From Pseudoalteromonas sp. T1lg48 (GTDB lineage Bacteria > Pseudomonadota > Gammaproteobacteria > Enterobacterales > Alteromonadaceae), in the NCBI RefSeq assembly GCF_002964785.1, contig NZ_PQCC01000018.1, forward strand, positions 372,001 through 436,000: DNA of 64,000 bases, read 5' to 3'. The position numbers and the translations under genes were made by a program. Each line of letters starts with the position of its first letter. Positions within the stretch are counted from its first letter, which is position 1. This document shows, piece by piece, positions 35,990-45,490 of this stretch. Under the pieces are notes generated by a model that was not told the origin of the DNA, ran no database searches, and saw only the letters and a program-made list of their open reading frames with translations.

Positions 35990-38604
35990 TCACCTAACGC
36001 TTTTTCTACCTTTTCATAGAGATCTTTACTCAGTTTCGGCAATGCCATCAAACGTTGCAATTGAGCACGCATCTGTTGCTGGCGACCTGAATCATAACGA
36101 CGCCATGCCAACAGCGGCGTTATTAAACGCGATGCAGTTTGCGGGTTGATCTCGTTTAACTTCACCAGTGCATCACCAAGTAACTCATAGCCACGGCCAT
36201 CTTTATGATGAAAAACACTGGGGTTACTCATGGTCAATGGCCCCAACAAGGCTCTTACCCGGTTAGGGTTTTGCCAAGAGAAATGTGGATGCTCAAACAA
36301 GGTGCTAATTTCAGCCAATGCGTGCTCACCGCGCTTCAAAGCCTGCAGATTAAACCACTTATCCAATACCAGTACGTCATTGGCCCAACGTGTTGCAAAA
36401 GCAGCCAATAAGGTATTTTGCTGCTCATGTTCAGCCAATACCAAGGCCTTTAGTGCCGCCAGCGATAAGGTCATAGACCCCGTATTGGCCTGCTCGGCAA
36501 TATAGTCTGTGGCACCATCAATTCGGGCTAGATAGTACATGCAAGCACCAAGCAAGGCGCGTACCGCTGCACTGTGTGCATTTTGCTGCTTATCATCGTT
36601 AAAGTGCACTAACACCGCTTGCAAGTGTTCTTGTAAATGCGTCGCTATCTCGGCTTCAAAAGCATCAATAATAGTGTTGAGCGCATCGACCGGTATCTCG
36701 CTGTGGCTGCTGCTTAGGGTTTCAAAGCTAGGTAAATACAATAACTCGGCAATCAGAGCCAAATCGGCTTCACTGCCAGATAAAACACCATTTAACAGTT
36801 CGCTCATGGTGTCTAGCACTGCCTTGGGTAACTCAGGCTTGGCTTCACCCTTTACCAACGCCTGGTTAACACAATGACTTAATGCCGCTTGCTGCGCATC
36901 CCAACGGCTAAAGTCGCTGCTGGCATGGCGGACAATATGAAGCTGATCCGCCAAAGCCTGATCAAACTGCACCTGCACCGGCGCCGAAAAGTCTTCAAAA
37001 AGTACGGCTACCGGACGTTCGTCAACTTGCTCAAAAACGAAGTCCTGACGCTCATCAGTGAGGTGCAAAACTTTATCCAGGACCCTGCCGTCGCGCATCA
37101 GCGTCATGGGCTGTCCCTGTTGGTCCAACAGTTCGATCGCCACCGGAATTAACAAGTTTTCCTTGTGGGGCTGTTCTGCGGTCGGCTTATGGGTTTGCGT
37201 TAAAGTCAGGGTATAGCGTTTGGTCGCGCTGTCATATTCTTCCTGCACCGACACCAAGGGCGTGCCCGCTTGTCCATACCAGCGCGAAAACTGGGATAAA
37301 TCCGTGTCATTGGCATCATGCATCGCCGCAACAAAGTCATCACAGGTCACCGCTTGTCCGTCATGACGCTGAAAATACAGCTTCATGCCTTTTTGAAAAC
37401 CCGTTTCACCAAGCAAGGTATGCAGCATGCGGATCACTTCGGCGCCCTTGTCATACACGGTCACGGTGTAAAAGTTATTCATTTCGATAACTTTTTCTGG
37501 ACGAATGGGGTGCGCCATAGGACCTGCATCTTCAGCAAACTGGTGGGTGCGCATCACCTTCACCGCATCAATACGGTTCAGGGCCCGCGAACCAAGATCG
37601 CTACTGAATTCCTGATCGCGAAATACGGTTAAGCCTTCTTTTAAGGAGAGCTGGAACCAATCACGGCAGGTTACTCGGTTGCCGGTCCAGTTGTGGAAAT
37701 ACTCATGACCGACAATCGATTCGATCAGGTGGAAATCTCTGTCTGTGCTGGTATCACTATTGGCCAATACGCACTTGGAGTTAAAGATATTAAGGCCCTT
37801 GTTCTCCATGGCGCCCATATTGAAAAAGTCGACCGCCACTATCATGTAAACGTCCAGATCATATTCCAGGTCAAAGCGTTGCTCATCCCATTGCATGGCA
37901 CGCTTAAGTGACGCCATGGCATGGGGGGCTTTAGAGAGATTCCCCTTATCGACATAAAGCTCCAGTGCCACCTCGCGCCCTGAAGCTGTGATATAGGTAT
38001 CGCGCAGCACATCGAAGTCGCCTGCTACCAGGGCAAAGAGATAACTGGGTTTTTTAAACGGGTCTTGCCAGGTTGCGAAATGCTTGCCGTCAGCTAAATC
38101 ACCGCTATCAATTTTATTACCGTTTGATAAAAGGTGAGGAAATTGTGCCTTGTCAGCGACGATAGTCACTTTATAGCTGGCCATCACATCTGGGCGGTCA
38201 AGGAAATAAGTGATTTTACGAAAGCCTTGCGCTTCACACTGAGTGCAATAAGCACCATCGGACAAATACAGGCCTTCCAGTGAGGTGTTACTTTGCGGCG
38301 CGCATTCGGTGGTGATTTCAAGCGTAAAGGGTTGCTGCGGGAGTTGTTCAATCACCAGCTGCTCATCTTCTAGGTGATAAGCAGAATGTATTTGCTCATT
38401 AATGCGAACCTTGAGCAAGGTTAAATCTATGCCATCAAGTACCAATTGAGCGCTGGGGTTGTCGGCGTTGGCACGCACCAATGAGCGGGCCACCACTTGT
38501 GTGTTAAGTGGCGCTAATTGTACTTCCAGCTCAAGTTCATCGATAAAAAAAGCAGGCGCTTGGTAATCGCGCAAATATTGGGCATGAGGTTGGGTCGTGG
38601 TCAT
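35986..38604 (-). CDS. pepN: Aminopeptidase N (M1 zinc metallopeptidase)
   Basis: An 872-residue cytoplasmic aminopeptidase that removes N-terminal residues in the last stages of protein turnover. The exopeptidase GAMEN motif is at about residue 260, followed by the zinc site HEYFHNW (HExxH) near 297 and the third ligand Glu in SLKEGLTVFRDQEF. The C-terminal helical domain characteristic of PepN makes up the last ~300 residues. Length matches E. coli (870). It is followed by DUF2835 in overlap and preceded by the nhaC terminator. Confidence 0.97.
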   Translation of the reverse strand: MTTTQPHAQYLRDYQAPAFFIDELELEVQLAPLNTQVVARSLVRANADNPSAQLVLDGIDLTLLKVRINEQIHSAYHLEDEQLVIEQLPQQPFTLEITTECAPQSNTSLEGLYLSDGAYCTQCEAQGFRKITYFLDRPDVMASYKVTIVADKAQFPHLLSNGNKIDSGDLADGKHFATWQDPFKKPSYLFALVAGDFDVLRDTYITASGREVALELYVDKGNLSKAPHAMASLKRAMQWDEQRFDLEYDLDVYMIVAVDFFNMGAMENKGLNIFNSKCVLANSDTSTDRDFHLIESIVGHEYFHNWTGNRVTCRDWFQLSLKEGLTVFRDQEFSSDLGSRALNRIDAVKVMRTHQFAEDAGPMAHPIRPEKVIEMNNFYTVTVYDKGAEVIRMLHTLLGETGFQKGMKLYFQRHDGQAVTCDDFVAAMHDANDTDLSQFSRWYGQAGTPLVSVQEEYDSATKRYTLTLTQTHKPTAEQPHKENLLIPVAIELLDQQGQPMTLMRDGRVLDKVLHLTDERQDFVFEQVDERPVAVLFEDFSAPVQVQFDQALADQLHIVRHASSDFSRWDAQQAALSHCVNQALVKGEAKPELPKAVLDTMSELLNGVLSGSEADLALIAELLYLPSFETLSSSHSEIPVDALNTIIDAFEAEIATHLQEHLQAVLVHFNDDKQQNAHSAAVRALLGACMYYLARIDGATDYIAEQANTGSMTLSLAALKALVLAEHEQQNTLLAAFATRWANDVLVLDKWFNLQALKRGEHALAEISTLFEHPHFSWQNPNRVRALLGPLTMSNPSVFHHKDGRGYELLGDALVKLNEINPQTASRLITPLLAWRRYDSGRQQQMRAQLQRLMALPKLSKDLYEKVEKALGE

Positions 38605-38631
38605 AAGTTGACTGTCTCCTGAAACTTAAAG

Positions 38632-38651
38632 CGGGCATCATTTGATGCCCG
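38632..38651 (-). terminator. nhaC terminator
   Basis: CGGGCATCA and TGATGCCCG form a perfect 9-bp stem with a 2-base centre after the nhaC stop. On the minus strand it is followed by CTTTAAGTTT, a moderate U tract. Confidence 0.6.
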
Positions 38652-38677
38652 AACTACAATTAATCGCTGTGTTTGGC

Positions 38678-40153
38678 TTACGCCTGGCTTTGCTCTTTTA
38701 CCTCAGGCTGCAGGTGCTTGGGTTCAATACGAAGAATTTTGATGCCTAGGTAGGCGTAGATCACAGCAAGTACCGGATTGATTAAATTAAAGAAGGCATA
38801 CAAGGCATAATCAAACGGATTGATCAAAAGTACGCTTTGCATATAGGCACCACACGTATTCCAAGGGATCAAGGGGCTGGTAATGGTACCGCCATCTTCA
38901 AGGGTACGAGACAAGTTGACCGGTTGTAAGCCGCGCTTTTTATATTCTTCTTTAAACATGCGCCCGGGCACAACAATGGCGATATATTGGTCCGCTGCCA
39001 CCAGGTTGGTACCGATACATGTACAGATGGTGGCCGCCACCAAGGAGCCGGTGGACTTGGCTACCTTTAAGATACTCCGAACAAACACCTCAAGGAGACC
39101 GGTTTTTTCCATAATGGCACCAAACATCAGCGCCATCATGATTAACCAAGTGGTGTTGAGCATGCCCGACATGCCACCACCGGAAAGCAGGTCGTTCATT
39201 TTCGCATCCCCGGTACTAATAGCAAAGCCATCGAAGAAGGTTGCCCACACCAGTTTAAAGTAGCCGACCAACTGACCCTGGCTGACATCTACCTGAGTCG
39301 CGAGTAAATCACTTTGAAATAGCAGCGCCCATACCGCACCTAACACGGCACCGATAGAAATAGCAGGGAATGCCGGCATCTTGCGAATTGCCAAGACCAA
39401 CAGCACCAGTAAAGGCACCAGATTAAGAATATTAATATTAAAATTCGCCGCCAGCAGATTTACCATGGTATCGATACTGGTCGCGTCACTGCTCACATCG
39501 GCATTAAAGCCCATAAAAATAAAGATAATAACGGCAATCACAAAGCTTGGTACCGTGGTCCAGAGCATGTGGTGAATATGGGTAAAGAGATCGGCACCGG
39601 CTACCGCAGGCGCCAGATTAGTGGTTTCAGAGAGCGGACTCAGCTTATCACCAAAGTAGGCGCCCGAAATAACCGCACCAGCCGTCACAACCGGGTCTAG
39701 CGCCAAGCCGTTGGCCACACCCAGCAAGGCCACACCTATGGTCGCCGCCGTAGTCCAGGAGCTGCCGATACTCATGGCAACCACGCCGCAGATAATACAG
39801 CTTGCAGCATAAAACCAATGAGGGTTGATGATCTGTAGACCATAATAGATCAAGGTTGGAACGGTTCCTGAAAGCAGCCAGGTACCAATTAGCGCCCCCA
39901 CCATAAGGAGGATCAAAATAGCGCCTAAAGAAATGGTGATACCCTTGATCATCGCCTCTTCAAGGGTCTTCCAGGTGTAGCCATTTTTCAGGCCAACCAA
40001 GGCCGCCGTAAAGGTAGCGAAAAGTAAGGCTATTTGGTTTGGACCCGATGATGAATTATCACCGTAGAGATACACTGCCGCGCCCAATAAGCAAATCAAC
40101 ACCGTAATGGGGATCATTGCATCGAGTAATTTAGCTTGTTTTGTTGTCGTCAA
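38678..40153 (-). CDS. nhaC: Na+/H+ antiporter NhaC
   Basis: An inner-membrane antiporter of about 491 residues and ~12 hydrophobic helices, belonging to the NhaC family that exports Na+ in exchange for protons. Conserved NhaC stretches include MSIGSSWTTAATIGVALLGV, AGAVISGAYFGDKLSPLSETTNLAPA and PLIPWNTCGAYM. The frame opens at a GTG at 40183, but the proper ribosome site AGGAGA lies inside that extension, six bases before a TTG at 40153 (TTG-ACG-ACA), so TTG is taken as start. It suits a salt-adapted organism. Confidence 0.92.
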   Translation of the reverse strand: MTTTKQAKLLDAMIPITVLICLLGAAVYLYGDNSSSGPNQIALLFATFTAALVGLKNGYTWKTLEEAMIKGITISLGAILILLMVGALIGTWLLSGTVPTLIYYGLQIINPHWFYAASCIICGVVAMSIGSSWTTAATIGVALLGVANGLALDPVVTAGAVISGAYFGDKLSPLSETTNLAPAVAGADLFTHIHHMLWTTVPSFVIAVIIFIFMGFNADVSSDATSIDTMVNLLAANFNINILNLVPLLVLLVLAIRKMPAFPAISIGAVLGAVWALLFQSDLLATQVDVSQGQLVGYFKLVWATFFDGFAISTGDAKMNDLLSGGGMSGMLNTTWLIMMALMFGAIMEKTGLLEVFVRSILKVAKSTGSLVAATICTCIGTNLVAADQYIAIVVPGRMFKEEYKKRGLQPVNLSRTLEDGGTITSPLIPWNTCGAYMQSVLLINPFDYALYAFFNLINPVLAVIYAYLGIKILRIEPKHLQPEVKEQSQA

Positions 40154-40260
40154 AATCGCTCTCCTGCCCTCACCTCTTAGCACAACGCGGCAAGGGTTAT
40201 TTTTATTATAAGCGCAAAGATTACCAGAGCAGCGCAGATTTAGCAGCGCTTAATCAATAA

Positions 40261-40283
40261 AAAAGGCGCTTAACGCGCCTTTT
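40261..40283 (-). terminator. prc intrinsic terminator
   Basis: AAAAGGCGC-TTAAC-GCGCCTTTT lies after the prc stop; read on the minus strand the stem is followed by TTTTTTATT. It separates prc from nhaC. Confidence 0.85.
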
Positions 40284-40297
40284 GTCTTTGTAATTGT

Positions 40298-42328
40298 TTA
40301 CTTATTATTCTTTACCAAACGCCCTTGCTTAATAAAGTCTTGGGTGATTAATGCCGCTTCTTCGAGATACGGGTCAAAATCGTCCAACACCTCAGGAGCG
40401 TCATCGATATCGGTCACCTTATCCAGACCCAATCGGGCTAAACGTTCGTTCGTGCGTTGTAGCGCCAATTGCTCACGCTCATCACGCTCACTAAGGCGTT
40501 CTTTTTCATTGAGCGAAATAAACTTACGGTCTTTCTCTTCTTTATAGGTGGCGATGTCTTGCATTACATAGCCGAATTCAGGCTCTTTGGCTATGCGCTT
40601 GTCATGCTCGGCATTAAGGTAACCAATGGTGTCACCTAAACTATCAACCATGGCGTATTTAGCACGAATAATGCTGTCCCAAGGAAGCGCATTGTCTTCT
40701 TGGCTCTCGCCCCACTCCGCCGGATTAATAGGCGATGGCAATTTAATGTCCGGGATCACCCCTTTGTGCTGCGTGCTACCGCCATCGATGCGGTAAAACT
40801 TAGCAATGGTGTATTGCACACTGCCTAGCGGGTTATCGTAAAGGTCATAGTTGCGGCCTAGACCACGGTGTTGCTGGACCGTGCCCTTACCAAAGGTTTG
40901 TTCGCCGATGATCACCGCGCGGCCATAATCTTGCATTGCTGCGGCGAAGATTTCCGACGCCGATGCACTGTAGCGATCAACAAGTACCGTCATCGGGCCG
41001 TCATAATAGGTTACGCCATCACTGTCTTTTTGCTGTTCGATACGACCATTGAGGGTGTGAATTTGCACCACAGGGCCCTGGTCGATAAACAGGCCGGATA
41101 ATTTGGTTGCTTCATACAAAGAGCCACCGCCATTTTGACGTAAGTCGATGATGATACCGTCGACCTTTTGCTCTTTAAGCTTCACCAGTTCGCCTTTAAC
41201 ATCCTCAGAGAGGTTGTTATAAAAACCTGGAATTTCAATCACGCCTATCTTGCTGCTCATTGGTGAGTAGCTGGCATCAAAAACATGCGACTTCGCCGCT
41301 CTGTCTTCAAGGCGTACCTTATCACGGGTGATCTCCACCACTTTGGGAGTGCCGTGATCATCCTTACCGCGTAGGTACTGTAAGCGTACCAAGGTACCTT
41401 TCGGGCCCTTGATAAGATCGACGACATCATCAAGACGCCAACCGATCACATCAACAAAATCATCGTCGCCCTGGGCGACACCAATTACACGGTCTTCCGG
41501 TTTAATGGCGCCGGTTTTGTCTGCTGGACCACCGGGTACCAATGAACGGATCACTGTATAATCTTCATCGTAACTGAGCACCGCACCTATGCCCTCGAGC
41601 TCAAGATCCATGTCCATTTTGAATTGCTCGGCACGACGTGGCGAAAGATAGGAGGTGTGCGCCTCAATAGAGCGGGCAAAGGCATTCATAATGATCTGGA
41701 ACGCATCTTCACTTTTGGTTTGCACCAAACGCTTCAGGGTGTAGGTATAACGTTTTTCCAACACCTCTTTGATGCCATCCCAATCCTTACCCGTCAATTT
41801 CAGACGTAACGCGTCATACTTAACCTTTTGACGCCATAGCTCGTTAAGCTCGGCTTCGGTGCTGGCATAAGGAGCATCTTCACGATCAAAATAGTACTTA
41901 TCGTCTTTACTGAAATCGAATGGCTTGTCGAGTAAGGACAAAGAATACTGATAACGCTCAAACCGGCGCTTCATGCTGAGGTTAAATAGGTCATAGGCAA
42001 AGTCTAACTTGCCTGACTTGAGGGCGTTATCGAACTTTTCACGGTATTGCTCAAACTGGGCGACATCGCCAGCAAGAAAAATACTGCGATTAAAATCCAA
42101 GGATTCGATATAACGATCGAACATCTGCGCCGAGAGCTCGTCGTTAAATCGAATCGGTTTGTAGTGTGCACGGGTAAAGAGGTTGGTTACTCGCTTACTG
42201 GCAGTACTATGTTGCGACTCTTGCTGCAACACAGGTAAGTCAGCAATGGTGACCTTGTCCAACGAGGCCAAGGCCGGTGCCGCGATAAGGGCAGCAACCA
42301 GGGGGATGAGTGAAAACGTCTTACTCAT
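40298..42328 (-). CDS. prc: Tail-specific (C-terminal processing) protease Prc/Tsp
   Basis: A periplasmic S41 serine protease of 676 residues. Signal peptide MSKTFSLIPLVAALIAAPALA, an N-terminal Tsp domain, a PDZ domain around YTVIRSLVPGGPADKTGAIKPEDR, the S41 core with catalytic Ser in RYSASASEIFAAAM and Lys in EQTFGKGTVQQH, and a C-terminal helical domain (from about 560). In E. coli Prc processes FtsI and degrades MepS and tagged proteins. The frame can start two codons earlier at a TTG, but AAGGAG stands six bases before the ATG at 42328. It follows proQ by 15 bases, as in E. coli. Confidence 0.96.
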   Translation of the reverse strand: MSKTFSLIPLVAALIAAPALASLDKVTIADLPVLQQESQHSTASKRVTNLFTRAHYKPIRFNDELSAQMFDRYIESLDFNRSIFLAGDVAQFEQYREKFDNALKSGKLDFAYDLFNLSMKRRFERYQYSLSLLDKPFDFSKDDKYYFDREDAPYASTEAELNELWRQKVKYDALRLKLTGKDWDGIKEVLEKRYTYTLKRLVQTKSEDAFQIIMNAFARSIEAHTSYLSPRRAEQFKMDMDLELEGIGAVLSYDEDYTVIRSLVPGGPADKTGAIKPEDRVIGVAQGDDDFVDVIGWRLDDVVDLIKGPKGTLVRLQYLRGKDDHGTPKVVEITRDKVRLEDRAAKSHVFDASYSPMSSKIGVIEIPGFYNNLSEDVKGELVKLKEQKVDGIIIDLRQNGGGSLYEATKLSGLFIDQGPVVQIHTLNGRIEQQKDSDGVTYYDGPMTVLVDRYSASASEIFAAAMQDYGRAVIIGEQTFGKGTVQQHRGLGRNYDLYDNPLGSVQYTIAKFYRIDGGSTQHKGVIPDIKLPSPINPAEWGESQEDNALPWDSIIRAKYAMVDSLGDTIGYLNAEHDKRIAKEPEFGYVMQDIATYKEEKDRKFISLNEKERLSERDEREQLALQRTNERLARLGLDKVTDIDDAPEVLDDFDPYLEEAALITQDFIKQGRLVKNNK

Positions 42329-42343
42329 GCACAACTCCTTTTA

Positions 42344-42988
42344 TTAAACCAGGTAGAGGCTATCGGCTTTTGTCTTAACTTGCATGCCGGTTACCAGCTC
42401 AACATGGATGTCATCTTTATTAACTTCCGTGATGGTACCGTTCACCAATGCCTGACCTAGTTTTACTTTAACTTTGGTATTAGCCTTGACCTGTTCGCTT
42501 GGCAAAGGTTCAACTTTATTGCTGCGACGAGGCTCGGCGGCTGGGGCTTTTTTGACTTTAGCGCCTTTTGCACCAGGTTTACCACTGCCCTGCGGGCGTT
42601 TTTTGTAACCCTTTGTGTCACCTTCTTTGGCACCACGTGCTGGCTTTTTACGCTTAGCCATTTTTGCACGGCTTTGCTCAAGTGCAGTCTGTGCGTGCTC
42701 AACATGCTCTTGCTCAACCTTTTCGGCCTGGTTGCCGTCAAGGTCAACACGGAATTCATTATTAACCACCGCCTCTAGGTAGCGCCAGTGCGAGGTATAC
42801 TTTCTTAGCGCCTGACGAACCTGCGTTTTGCTGACCTTTTCATTGCCTTCAATACGCTCAGCGATGTCTTTAAAGATACCTACTTTAAGAGGCTTAATGC
42901 CGTCTTTTTGTTTAAAACAGTTTGGAAATTCCTCGTAAAGGAATGCCAATACTTCGTTAATGTCTTTTAGCTTGTTCGTGGTTTCCAT
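42344..42988 (-). CDS. proQ: RNA chaperone ProQ
   Basis: A 214-residue RNA-binding protein. The N-terminal FinO domain (residues ~1-120) includes LKVGIFKDIAERI and RQALRKYTSHWRYLEAV; a Lys/Ala/Gly-rich linker follows (roughly 112-160), then a C-terminal SH3-like domain KVKLGQALVNGTITEVNKDDIHVEL. ProQ stabilises and matches sRNAs and mRNA 3' ends genome-wide. Located directly upstream of prc and downstream of msrC, the order found in enteric and Shewanella relatives. Confidence 0.95.
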   Translation of the reverse strand: METTNKLKDINEVLAFLYEEFPNCFKQKDGIKPLKVGIFKDIAERIEGNEKVSKTQVRQALRKYTSHWRYLEAVVNNEFRVDLDGNQAEKVEQEHVEHAQTALEQSRAKMAKRKKPARGAKEGDTKGYKKRPQGSGKPGAKGAKVKKAPAAEPRRSNKVEPLPSEQVKANTKVKVKLGQALVNGTITEVNKDDIHVELVTGMQVKTKADSLYLV

Positions 42989-43002
42989 TTCTAAACCTTT
43001 AA

Positions 43003-43281
43003 TTACATCTGCTCATCTTGAGCCGAGTCAATATAGTGTTCAACCCAGTCAAGTAACTCTTCTAACTCGGCATCTACCAATGCCAGGTCACCGCGAAGAT
43101 GTTCCCATATTCCGGAAATAATACTGTCAATTTGTTCACAGCCTAAATCATCGGGTAGTCGCGCCCAAGCGTGGTGGATAAGCTCATTCAAGCGTTCACA
43201 CACCAGCTCTTCATCGCCTTCCCAATCACCTACATCGGCTATGGAAAATAGGTAGTCTTGTACGTTTAGTAGATCTTTCAT
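43003..43281 (-). CDS. Small acidic protein of unknown function between msrC and proQ
   Basis: A 92-residue protein that I cannot assign. It begins MKDLLNVQDYLFSIADVGDWEG and is rich in Asp, Glu and Leu with predicted helices throughout, no signal peptide and no membrane span. The ATG at 43281 overlaps the msrC stop as ATGA, so translation is coupled; the longer frame from 43302 is not needed. It ends 14 bases before proQ, so it is part of an msrC-orf-proQ-prc unit. The tight packing on both sides argues that it is a real gene. Confidence 0.75.
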   Translation of the reverse strand: MKDLLNVQDYLFSIADVGDWEGDEELVCERLNELIHHAWARLPDDLGCEQIDSIISGIWEHLRGDLALVDAELEELLDWVEHYIDSAQDEQM

Positions 43282-43739
43282 GCAATATGCTTTTCCAAAC
43301 ATTCGACCAGCAGCTCTAGGCCGGCTTTATCATGCTCGTCAAAGCGTCCAACCGTTGGGCTGTCGATATCCAATACGCCAATGGCCTCGCCGTTTTTCTT
43401 AACCACAAGAACAATTTCTGAATTGGATGCCGCATCACAAGCAATATGGCCAGGGAATTGATGAACGTCTGTGACCAGCTGAGTTTGATCCGCAGCGATG
43501 GCAGTGCCGCACACCCCTTTACCAACTTCAATACGCACACATGCAGGTTTTCCCTGAAATGGCCCAAGCACCAATTGCTCCGGCGACTCCAATAAATAGA
43601 ACCCAGCCCAATTGATATCGTCCATCGACATATACAACAAGGCACTAATGTTAGCTAAATTGGCAATTAAGTTGGGCTCGTCACAAATAAGTGCTTTTGC
43701 CTGCTCCGTCACAGAGCGATAAAATTCCGCTTTGCTCAT
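43278..43739 (-). CDS. msrC: Free methionine-(R)-sulfoxide reductase (GAF domain)
   Basis: A 153-residue single GAF-domain enzyme that reduces free methionine-R-sulfoxide. The three cysteines that form the catalytic set appear in KPACVRI, GKGVCGTA and HIACDAASNS. NWAGFYLLE and GVLDIDSPTVGRFDE are family blocks. It heads the msrC-orf-proQ-prc unit. E. coli has the same gene (yebR) in the proQ-prc neighbourhood. Confidence 0.93.
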   Translation of the reverse strand: MSKAEFYRSVTEQAKALICDEPNLIANLANISALLYMSMDDINWAGFYLLESPEQLVLGPFQGKPACVRIEVGKGVCGTAIAADQTQLVTDVHQFPGHIACDAASNSEIVLVVKKNGEAIGVLDIDSPTVGRFDEHDKAGLELLVECLEKHIA

Positions 43740-43881
43740 TTAAATACTACTTCACATAGAATACGCAGTGTTTAAGGTACTCTTTGTGGCGTGCAAATGA
43801 AACCTTTTATCTTGAAAAAAGTGCTGTGAACACCTGAAAAATAGTCGGTTGCCTAAATTTAAATCACTCGTTACAAAGCGG

Positions 43882-44268
43882 TTAAGCGATTTTGGCGCGT
43901 CCGCGACGTAAACCGAACAGGAATAGACCACTGCCAAGAGCGGCCATCAGCGCATTGACTATGAGTAAAAAACCGGCACCGGCGCCGAAAAGGAAGCTAA
44001 ACAAGGCCCCACCGAGTAAGCCCAGGGTTAAAATGCCGCTGTAATGCACTTTGTTGTGTTTGTACATCAACAAATAGCCGGGCACCACCAAAACCGCCAT
44101 GGCTAAGCCGACGATGTGAGCATTAGCCAATGCCGATAATAACACGGTGAAAAATATGGCCGAACCATTTTCCTGCACTGACAAAGCATAATAGATGCCA
44201 AGCACGACCCCCACCAACACCGGAGCGAGTAATGAATAAAGTACGGCCTTCGCCAAATGTTGTTTCAT
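43882..44268 (-). CDS. Small integral membrane protein, unknown function
   Basis: A 128-residue protein with four hydrophobic spans (about residues 8-28, 38-70, 76-92 and 94-120) and a basic tail (LRRGRAKIA). I recognise no family. It stands alone between tRNA-Ser and msrC on the minus strand. Start at 44268 with a plausible AGACATTCC-type leader but no strong ribosome site; the positive N-terminus (MKQHLAK) fits an inner-membrane protein. Confidence 0.65.
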   Translation of the reverse strand: MKQHLAKAVLYSLLAPVLVGVVLGIYYALSVQENGSAIFFTVLLSALANAHIVGLAMAVLVVPGYLLMYKHNKVHYSGILTLGLLGGALFSFLFGAGAGFLLIVNALMAALGSGLFLFGLRRGRAKIA

Positions 44269-44419
44269 AGGAATGTCTTAGTTCAATAGAGCGTTATTGC
44301 AGAGTGACAAAGATTGTCGCCCTTGCCAATTACGACCTTAGTCGCATCACTCCAGCTTATACCCGCTGCAATTTTTGCTTATAAAGAGACGACGTGCCCA
44401 CCTGGACGGCAAGCACAAA

Positions 44420-44449
44420 AAAGGGCTGCTTTTTCAAGCAGCCCTTTCT
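44420..44449 (-). terminator. tRNA-Ser terminator
   Basis: On the minus strand AAGGGCTGC-ttgaaaaa-GCAGCCCTT runs into TTTTTT directly after the tRNA-Ser 3' end. Confidence 0.85.
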
Positions 44450-44453
44450 TATA

Positions 44454-44544
44454 TGGCGGAGAGATAGGGATTTGAACCCTAGATAGGCTATTAACCTATG
44501 CCGGTTTTCAAGACCGGTGCTTTCAACCACTCAGCCATCTCTCC
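44454..44544 (-). tRNA. tRNA-Ser(UGA)
   Basis: On the minus strand the 91-base sequence begins GGAGAGATGGCTGAGTGG and ends TCTCTCCGCCA with encoded CCA. The acceptor stem GGAGAGA/TCTCTCC is perfect, the anticodon loop CTTGAAAA carries TGA, and a long variable arm (GCATAGGTTAATAGCCTAT) marks a class II serine tRNA. Confidence 0.97.
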
Positions 44545-44767
44545 GCAGCGGGGCGAATATTAGAGAAATGAATTGCGTTTGTGAAGTGTTATTTTCATTT
44601 TTTTGTTTAACCGCTTAATTTTTGACTGCTTTGTGTAAGTTTACAACAAACGAGGTTATTTCCCCGCCATTGAAAGTGAAAGGTTTGCCCATATTTATAA
44701 GACTTGATAATCTTGAACCTGGATGTAAGTTGCATCCGAGGATTGATTAATTTGAAGGAGTTTAACA

Positions 44768-45433
44768 ATGGCGTTTAATAACTCGTACAGCACGGCTAAG
44801 CCGATGATGTCGACCATTGAGACAAATAAGGTTTTAAAGAACACTTACTTTTTACTCGCGATGACGTTGGCATTCAGTGCTGTGACTGCGGGTATTTCTA
44901 TGGCGCTTAACCCTCCGTTCTTTACGGGGATCATTTGCTCGTTAGTAGGTTTGGGTCTGCTTTTTGTTGTAAACAAGAAAGCCGAAACAGCATCAGGCGT
45001 CATGTGGGTATTTGCCTTTACTGGCATTATGGGTTTCGGCCTAGGTCCACTACTTAACCACTACGCGGCAATGCCCAGTGGCCCGTTCTTGATTATGCAA
45101 GCTTTGGGTTCTACGGCGCTAATCTTCTTTGGTCTTTCTGCCTATGCACTTACTACCAAAAAAGACTTTTCTTTTATGGGTGGTTTTCTGACCGTCGGTC
45201 TATTGGTGGTGATCGTTGCCAGTATCGTTAATATCTTTATCGGCAGCTCAATTGCCTTCATGGCGATTAATGCGGCAGTGGTGTTTATCATGTCGGGTCT
45301 GATCCTGTTCGATACCAGCCGTATTATCAATGGTGGCGAAACCAACTATGTTCGCGCAACCGTTGCCCTATACCTGAACGTCTACAACCTGTTTACGTCA
45401 CTTCTGCACCTACTTGGCGCAACAGATGACTAA
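44768..45433 (+). CDS. yccA: Bax inhibitor-1/YccA family membrane protein
   Basis: A 221-residue protein with seven hydrophobic helices after a short polar N-terminus. The BI-1 family motif is visible in the C-terminal region, SGLILFDTSRIINGGETNYVRATVALYLNVYNLFTSLL, with the conserved Asp residues of the proposed pH or Ca2+ sensor. In E. coli YccA is a substrate and modulator of the FtsH protease. The ATG follows GAAGGAG. It precedes the tus cluster, as yccA precedes tusE in E. coli. Confidence 0.93.
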   Translation: MAFNNSYSTAKPMMSTIETNKVLKNTYFLLAMTLAFSAVTAGISMALNPPFFTGIICSLVGLGLLFVVNKKAETASGVMWVFAFTGIMGFGLGPLLNHYAAMPSGPFLIMQALGSTALIFFGLSAYALTTKKDFSFMGGFLTVGLLVVIVASIVNIFIGSSIAFMAINAAVVFIMSGLILFDTSRIINGGETNYVRATVALYLNVYNLFTSLLHLLGATDD

Positions 45434-45452
45434 TGAATAGAATTTGTTAGAA

Positions 45453-45481
45453 TAAGCCCCATTCATTGGGGCTTTTTTTTT
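45453..45481 (+). terminator. yccA intrinsic terminator
   Basis: AAGCCCC-attcatt-GGGGCTT followed by a run of T lies just after yccA and only about ten bases before the tusD start. Confidence 0.85.
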
Positions 45482-45490
45482 GGATTGAAT

